This document shows positions 61,558 to 64,000 of a stretch of 64,000 nucleotides of DNA, one piece after another (position 1 is the stretch's first letter; each line of letters begins with the position of its first letter). Both the position numbers and the translations under genes were made by a program. This DNA is from Kiritimatiellia bacterium (GTDB lineage Bacteria; Verrucomicrobiota; Kiritimatiellia; RFP12; UBA1067): contig JAEDKA010000015.1 in NCBI GenBank assembly GCA_016296065.1, positions 1 to 64,000 on the forward strand, written 5' to 3'. The notes beneath the pieces are model-generated. The model was not told the origin of the DNA. It did not search any database and saw only the letters and a program-made list of their open reading frames with translations.

Positions 61558-61566
61558 AGTATATCA
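61558..61566 (-). promoter_or_regulatory. Extended -10 promoter of rpoD
   Basis: TGATATACT on the minus strand, 50 nt before the ATG. A TTGACA (61543-61548) with TATACT (61517-61522) lies nearer, but its 20-nt spacing is too wide for a standard promoter. Confidence 0.45.
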
Positions 61567-61683
61567 AAAAGAACGGATGCCGTGTGGGGAAAACTGTAAA
61601 AATTTATTCTATCAAATATCGTCTTTTTTGAGAAGCGGCAAATTCATTAATCTTGGATTAATTTTTCTTCCGCGAAATTATGC

Positions 61684-61689
61684 TAACAT
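61684..61689 (+). promoter_or_regulatory. Extended -10 promoter of the comEC leader ORF
   Basis: TGCTAACAT (61681-61689) ends 7 nt before the ATG at 61697, in the same leaderless layout and with the same ATCC start as other genes of the window. Confidence 0.5.
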
Positions 61690-61696
61690 ATCCCCG

Positions 61697-61723
61697 ATGA
61701 ACGAAAACAGGAAGACAAGATGA
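61697..61723 (+). CDS. Eight-codon leader ORF overlapping comEC
   Basis: The ORF encodes MNENRKTR and ends in TGA, which overlaps the comEC ATG (ATGA). The AGGAAGA inside it can serve as ribosome site for comEC. If transcription starts at the -10 box given above, this would be a leaderless leader peptide that loads ribosomes for comEC. It is not a recognised attenuator and has no codon run. Confidence 0.45.
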   Translation: MNENRKTR

Positions 61724-63165
61724 GCGTCCCGGCGAACTGGCTCGCGCTCTGCGCGTCGCTCACCCTCGGCGAGGCGTGCGGCTTCGCGGCGTCGCGCTTC
61801 GCCGCGCTCTGGCCCGCCGCGGCGCTGCTGCTCGGCGGCGTCTCGCTTTCGCTCCTCGCGGCGGGCGCGAGGGGCGTGCGTTTCTTCGTCGCCTTCTCGG
61901 CCGGGTTCGTCCTCGCGCTCCATGCCGCCCATATCCGCGGCGAGGCCATAGCGGACGCGACATGGCGGAGCTGCGGCTCCCCGTTCACGCGCGTGTTCCG
62001 CGTCGAGTCCGTATCGCGCTCCCCCTACGGCGGCGCAACCGGATGGACCTCCTTCTGCGGCGTCGCGGACAACCTCAAGGTGCGCGTGATCTTCCGCCTG
62101 CCCGAGGGCGCCGCCCCGCCACGGCGCGGCGAGTCGTGGGCTTGCGCCGGCTGGCTCGACCGCCCGAAACCTTCTGCGCGACCGCGGATGCGAAAGCTGT
62201 GGGTCCGCGGCGCGGGCACATACGCGCGGCGCGTCGACTCGCCGCGCGGCACATTTGCCGCGCTCCTCGCGTCCGCGCGCGACGACCTCTCGCGGCGCAT
62301 GGGCCTCGGGCTCGACGATTCCGAAACGGCCGCGAACCTGAACCGCGCCATCCTCCTCGGCGAGCGCTCGCTCATCCCGAAGGAGGAGCTCGACGCATTC
62401 GTCGCCGCGGGGACGATACACGTATTCGCCATATCGGGTCTCCATGTCATGCTCGTCGCCGGATCCCTCTCGCTCATCCTCTCCCTGTGCGGAGTCCCGG
62501 TACGGACGGCCGGCGTCATCCTGCTCCCCGTTCTGTGGCTATACGTCGCCATTACCGGATCAAGCCCTAGCGCGGTCCGCGCCGCAGCGATGGCGTCGAT
62601 AAACGCCCTCGCCCCCTTGTTCTGGCGAAGGCAGAACGGACTCGTCGCATGGTCCGCCACCTTCCTCGCCGTCTACGCGCTCGACCCGACGAAGCTGCAC
62701 GACACCGGATGCGCCCTCTCGTTCGCCGTCATGCTCGGCATCGTCTTCTGGGGACGCTTCGCCTCCGACTTCATCAAAAGCCGACTGCTCTCCGCCGTCG
62801 CCACTTCGCTTGCCGCATGGGCAGCAGCCGTGCCGATAGCGGCGCACGCCTTCGGACGCATCACGCCCGGAGGCATAGTCGCAAACCTCGCCCTCCTTCC
62901 CGCTGCCGGGGCAAGCGTAAAGGCGGCGCTCGCCGGGATACTCGCGAGCTTCTTCTCGAACCGCCTGGCCGCGCACACGAACAACCTCGCCGCGCTCGTC
63001 GCGAAGGCGATGTCGGGCATTTCCGTCGCCGTGTCAAGAATGCCAGGCGCGAACTTCGAGGTCGCGCCCTGGTCCGTTGGCGCCTGCGTCGCATGGTACG
63101 CCGCCTTCGCCCTTCTCCTCGTCCTGCTTCGCCGCGTCCTCTCCCGCCGCCGCCGCACCCTGTGA
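61720..63165 (+). CDS. ComEC/Rec2-like DNA uptake membrane protein, without the C-terminal hydrolase domain
   Basis: The 481-residue polytopic protein has two N-terminal helices, an OB-like periplasmic domain (about 75-165) and the competence domain with FVAAGTIHVFAISGLHVMLVAG and GSSPSAVRAAAMASI. It then ends after a few more helices. Full ComEC proteins have about 700-800 residues and a C-terminal metallo-beta-lactamase domain, which is absent here. It could still form the inner-membrane channel for DNA uptake. The ATG is coupled to a short leader ORF. Confidence 0.87.
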   Translation: MSVPANWLALCASLTLGEACGFAASRFAALWPAAALLLGGVSLSLLAAGARGVRFFVAFSAGFVLALHAAHIRGEAIADATWRSCGSPFTRVFRVESVSRSPYGGATGWTSFCGVADNLKVRVIFRLPEGAAPPRRGESWACAGWLDRPKPSARPRMRKLWVRGAGTYARRVDSPRGTFAALLASARDDLSRRMGLGLDDSETAANLNRAILLGERSLIPKEELDAFVAAGTIHVFAISGLHVMLVAGSLSLILSLCGVPVRTAGVILLPVLWLYVAITGSSPSAVRAAAMASINALAPLFWRRQNGLVAWSATFLAVYALDPTKLHDTGCALSFAVMLGIVFWGRFASDFIKSRLLSAVATSLAAWAAAVPIAAHAFGRITPGGIVANLALLPAAGASVKAALAGILASFFSNRLAAHTNNLAALVAKAMSGISVAVSRMPGANFEVAPWSVGACVAWYAAFALLLVLLRRVLSRRRRTL

Positions 63166-63170
63166 GCGCA

Positions 63171-63200
63171 TTGGCGGCAAAACTGCGGATTTGCTATAAT
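63171..63200 (+). promoter_or_regulatory. Promoter of bioW
   Basis: TTGGCG (63171-63176) and TATAAT (63195-63200) are 18 nt apart, with an extended TGC before the -10 box. The leader to the ATG at 63235 is about 27 nt. Confidence 0.6.
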
Positions 63201-63234
63201 GTCCCGCGTGGAAAAAGGGTTTCGGTGAGACAAG

Positions 63235-64000
63235 ATGCAAGAAAAGACAACAGGCCTCTATTCGGTGAAGATGCGCGCCTCGCGCGAAGGACAGCACATT
63301 TCAGGAGCGGAGAAGATAGTCCCCGCGCGGCGCGTCGCCGCAATCGCCTCCCAGCTCGCCGAACGGGCGCTTTCCCATCCAAAGGGCGACCCGGACTTCA
63401 TTAACATCAAAGTGGAGGCCCAGCCGCGGCAGATACGCCGCGTCAAGGCCCTTTCCGTCACGACCCACGAAACGCGTACCCCCGAGGAGGGACTGTCCCT
63501 CGCGGCGGAGCTCCTCGCCGGCGACGGCATAACGCGAATCGGCGAGATAATGAACCGCTTTTCCGAGTCGCACTCTATGCGCGGAGCGATGCTGCTCGAC
63601 GCGGATACCCTCGAGCGCCTTGAGCCGGACCCGGAACGCGGAGTGCGGGCCACGTACATGGACGACGCGTCCTCGCTAGAAAAAGGAACGGCGCGCGGCA
63701 AGAACCACTACGCCGAAGCAATCGTCCTCGCGACAAAGGTCCAGAACGCCCCGGGAATCGTCGCCGAAATATGCGTCTCGGATGATCCGGACTATGTTAC
63801 CGGCTATGTCGCGTCGAAACGCCTTGGCTACAGGCGAATCACCGTTCTCAAGAAAAAAGGCGATCCGCGCGGAGGAAGGATCTTCCTCTACCGCGGACAG
63901 CGCGAGCGCGTAGCGGAGACAATAGAGTTCCTAGAACGCGTGCCAGTGCTTGTCGAAGACGTCCCGATCCTGTCGGCCGAACGCGCCGGGGACAGGATGC
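63235..64000 (+). CDS. bioW: 6-carboxyhexanoate-CoA ligase (pimeloyl-CoA synthase), 3' end missing
   Basis: The window ends inside this gene after 255 codons with no stop, close to the usual full length of about 255-260. The product converts pimelate, CoA and ATP to pimeloyl-CoA, the first step of biotin synthesis in BioW organisms. Matching blocks are YSVKMRASREGQHISGAEK, EEGLSLAAELL, MRGAMLLD, RGVRATYMD, and the strongly conserved SDDPDYVTGYVASKRLGYRRIT. It starts a plus-strand unit with its own promoter; more bio genes may follow to the right. Confidence 0.93.
   Translation, partial: MQEKTTGLYSVKMRASREGQHISGAEKIVPARRVAAIASQLAERALSHPKGDPDFINIKVEAQPRQIRRVKALSVTTHETRTPEEGLSLAAELLAGDGITRIGEIMNRFSESHSMRGAMLLDADTLERLEPDPERGVRATYMDDASSLEKGTARGKNHYAEAIVLATKVQNAPGIVAEICVSDDPDYVTGYVASKRLGYRRITVLKKKGDPRGGRIFLYRGQRERVAETIEFLERVPVLVEDVPILSAERAGDRM

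Overview
The window looks like a piece of chromosome from a GC-rich, Gram-negative bacterium. Its content is typical of gut or rumen members of the Kiritimatiellota/Verrucomicrobiota: a heavy load of secreted carbohydrate-active enzymes, Gfo/Idh and 3-keto-disaccharide hydrolase proteins, a WbsX-type GH99-like protein, LpxL-type lipid chemistry and an aryl-polyene-like module. This assignment is inference from gene content; no rRNA or tRNA gene is visible. TGA is used as an ordinary stop codon. The window holds about 50 protein genes, almost all on the minus strand. The exceptions are two regulators (18975 and 42830), the comEC pair and bioW at the right end.

Positions 1 to 21.6 kb form a glycan-degradation locus. 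On the minus strand, reading from 18.8 kb to 1.1 kb, it encodes an acetylesterase of the sialate O-acetylesterase (SIAE) family, two large GH42-like enzymes, a tandem two-domain esterase, a small chimeric ORF, a GH36 alpha-galactosidase, a second SIAE-family esterase, an acetylxylan-esterase-like protein and a secreted beta-rich protein. A XylR-like regulator faces the other way at 18975, and a GH29 fucosidase lies beyond it. An acetylated, galactosylated and fucosylated polysaccharide is the likely target. No transporter is present in the window.

The same 20 kb carries about 25 copies of a REP-like palindrome and, at the left end, a gene for a REP-associated tyrosine transposase (RAYT) flanked by these repeats. 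Each copy is GGC, then a 6-bp stem with a purine-G-A loop, then ACCTCCTTG; the stem covaries between copies. Most copies form inverted pairs, several in exact 80-bp tandem units. One inverted pair sits in frame inside an esterase gene. The tail equals the anti-Shine-Dalgarno end of 16S rRNA, so every inverted pair carries both a perfect SD and a perfect anti-SD. No copy was seen right of 20434.

Positions 21.8 to 63 kb are mostly housekeeping and envelope genes. They include a type IV pilus/secretion ATPase with nfo, an rRNA methyltransferase and miaB in one operon; a reduced aryl-polyene-like set (two acyl carrier proteins, a three-part fusion and a LolA-like protein); fmt; a PLP-salvage kinase with folE; a MurC-like ligase with a poly-histidine secreted protein; pbpC; UDP-xylose synthase; a 3-keto-glycoside-type pair under a divergent AraC regulator; tsaD, mtnN, pgk and rpsT; a glycosyltransferase/acyl-ligase/acyltransferase lipid operon; a CLC channel, DJ-1 and a membrane-anchored RRM protein; rpoD; comEC; and the start of bioW. 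Most upstream regions carry an extended -10 box of the form TGNTATAAT. In nine cases this box lies only 6 to 9 nt before the start codon, so many mRNAs are probably leaderless. Short 7- to 8-bp tandem repeats form a second repeat class and have also entered coding sequence.
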